A stretch of DNA of 22,030 nt from SCGC-AAA076-P13 sp964613455. Lineage in GTDB: Bacteria; Pseudomonadota; Gammaproteobacteria; Magnimaribacterales; D2472. This document shows positions 20,996 through 22,030 of the stretch, piece by piece; the stretch's first letter is position 1, and each line of letters opens with the position of its first letter. The notes below the pieces were generated by a model. It searched no databases and was not told where the DNA came from. It was given only the letters and a program-made list of their open reading frames with translations. Location: assembly GCA_964613455.1 (NCBI GenBank), contig CAZTGS010000018.1:1-22030 (forward strand), read 5' to 3'. A program made the position numbers and the translations under genes.

Positions 20996-22030
20996 TTAAT
21001 TAATTAACTCTTTGCATCCTGTTTTATTAAGAAAGATCATTATTTGTTTTTGATCATCTTGATTTAAGTTCTCAAATTCCTCATTGATCCATTTAAGGCA
21101 TTTTGCTTGATAAGGAAAACTTTTTTGCTCCCACTTAGCTCCATCAATTTGAGTAGTCCAATTTTCTTCATTATTTTTTACTGCTTCTGCATTAGTTAGC
21201 ATAGCTGGTAAATAAACTTTTCCAATTTCTTGAAAAATATCATGTAAAAAAATTTCAGCATCGGCAAAAGAAATCCAGTCATCTTCATCAGGCTCTAGTC
21301 CACTGAAATCCTCCATTAAATCTACCCAAGCAAAAGTTCTTGGAAAGGATTCGATAGCAATGGCGCTCGGTGTTGGATCAAAACCGATTAACTGAGTTAA
21401 TTGTCCATAAATTGAATAATCTGCAGAGGAAGGTCGATTTCCGAATAAAAACGGGCGCTGAATTAAACATTGCTCCAGCTGTTCAAGAAATCTTTCATAA
21501 CTTGCTTCAATAATAGGTGCAGTGATTTCATTTGAACCAACTACCCATAAACGACTTATTTGTTTATCAGAAATAAAATCTTTAACAGACTTATGAGTTT
21601 CCTTATCCATGCCAAGATGATGCCATAAGGGTAAGATGGTTCCAGCTTTTTCTATGTCATTTTTATAATGCCATCGATAATGAAACATATATTTCGTAAC
21701 CCATTCATCACCAAAGTCTTCTAGAACATAATTTAAAAATGCCAATTTAGGATCGCTAGGAATAACACTTCGATCATGAAATTCATCTTCTAAGTGATGA
21801 ATAATTGGAGTTGAGTCAGTTACAGCTTTCAACTGCCCATCAACATCCAAAATCATTACGGGAAGTAGGATAGGCTTTGGCTCATCAATACCTAGCTTTT
21901 TAGTTAACTCTCTAGGGTCGCCCCACGATATTGCATAAGGAATTCTTCGATATCGCATGAGAGCAATCATCTTTCTTGTATAAGGTGATCCAGGAGCGCC
22001 TGCTATTGGAATTGGGTTTGGACTTTTCAT
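20996..22030 (-). CDS. Long glutathione S-transferase-like protein
   Basis: A 344-residue protein that starts with ATG at the last three bases of the window. It could be complete, but an upstream start outside the window cannot be excluded. The first 90 residues are a GST thioredoxin-fold domain (IAGAPGSPYTRKMIALMRYRRIPYAIS, LLPVMILDVDGQ with the cis-Pro, DSTPIIHHLE). A helical GST C-domain follows (about 100-250, with FLFGNRPSSADYSIYGQL). An extra 90 or so residues at the C-terminus (AEIFLHDIFQEIGKVYLPAMLTNAEAV onward) exceed the usual 200-230-residue GST. The active-site region has Ser/Pro/Tyr (SPYTRK) as in other Ser-type GST-like proteins. It is translationally coupled to the MHS transporter. 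Substrate unknown. Confidence 0.8.
   Translation of the reverse strand: MKSPNPIPIAGAPGSPYTRKMIALMRYRRIPYAISWGDPRELTKKLGIDEPKPILLPVMILDVDGQLKAVTDSTPIIHHLEDEFHDRSVIPSDPKLAFLNYVLEDFGDEWVTKYMFHYRWHYKNDIEKAGTILPLWHHLGMDKETHKSVKDFISDKQISRLWVVGSNEITAPIIEASYERFLEQLEQCLIQRPFLFGNRPSSADYSIYGQLTQLIGFDPTPSAIAIESFPRTFAWVDLMEDFSGLEPDEDDWISFADAEIFLHDIFQEIGKVYLPAMLTNAEAVKNNEENWTTQIDGAKWEQKSFPYQAKCLKWINEEFENLNQDDQKQIMIFLNKTGCKELIN

Overview
The window is AT-rich, gene-dense DNA with very short intergenic gaps. It encodes a TonB-dependent receptor with signal peptide, a LysR regulator, many glutathione-linked enzymes, haloalkane dehalogenase, sulfatase and a TPP riboswitch. By eye this fits a streamlined marine gammaproteobacterium of the SAR86 type. 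That placement is inferred from gene content and composition, not from a marker gene, and no rRNA or tRNA gene was seen.

Left arm (1-4811, minus strand). After a strong hairpin terminator at the left edge come, in transcription order, a membrane-anchored DJ-1/PfpI (Hsp31-like) protein, a membrane-anchored metallo-beta-lactamase-fold hydrolase, a DUF4212 small subunit with its Na+/solute symporter, and a short-chain dehydrogenase. They read as one or two operons pointing away from a LysR-type regulator.

Central arm (4939-13837, plus strand). Ten genes are packed with gaps of 1-26 bp: LysR regulator, sulfatase, HCCA-isomerase/kappa-GST-like protein, class I haloalkane dehalogenase, YfcG-like GST, a second GST, DUF1330, DUF2855, SDR, and an FMN protein of the nitronate monooxygenase/NADH:quinone reductase family. 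Together they look like a degradative operon for an unknown, perhaps sulfated or halogenated, organic substrate with several glutathione-dependent steps. A textbook NAD+-dependent formate dehydrogenase converges on its end (13841-15037, minus) and could burn C1 units to CO2 and NADH.

Spacer and small gene (15038-15780). The 320-bp gap holds a 17-nt palindrome upstream of the formate dehydrogenase and a cluster of six TGAGTAC repeats in rough helical phase. The last repeat is the start region of a 140-residue protein. That protein looks like the N-terminal domain of a tyrosine integrase with no recombinase domain, followed by an acidic linker and a C-terminal membrane anchor. This is the most unusual object in the window.

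Vitamin B1 arm (15786-19673). A TPP riboswitch, whose aptamer contains the Shine-Dalgarno sequence and reaches the start codon, precedes a TonB-dependent receptor, a PnuC/PnuT-type permease and a kinase of the thiamine/choline kinase fold, all overlapping. A divergent, probably leaderless gene encodes a small thiamine-binding (YkoF/MTH1187-type) protein. Together they form a thiamine acquisition and salvage cassette. The right end (19675-22030, minus) is an MHS-type major facilitator transporter coupled to a long GST-like protein that starts at the last base of the window.
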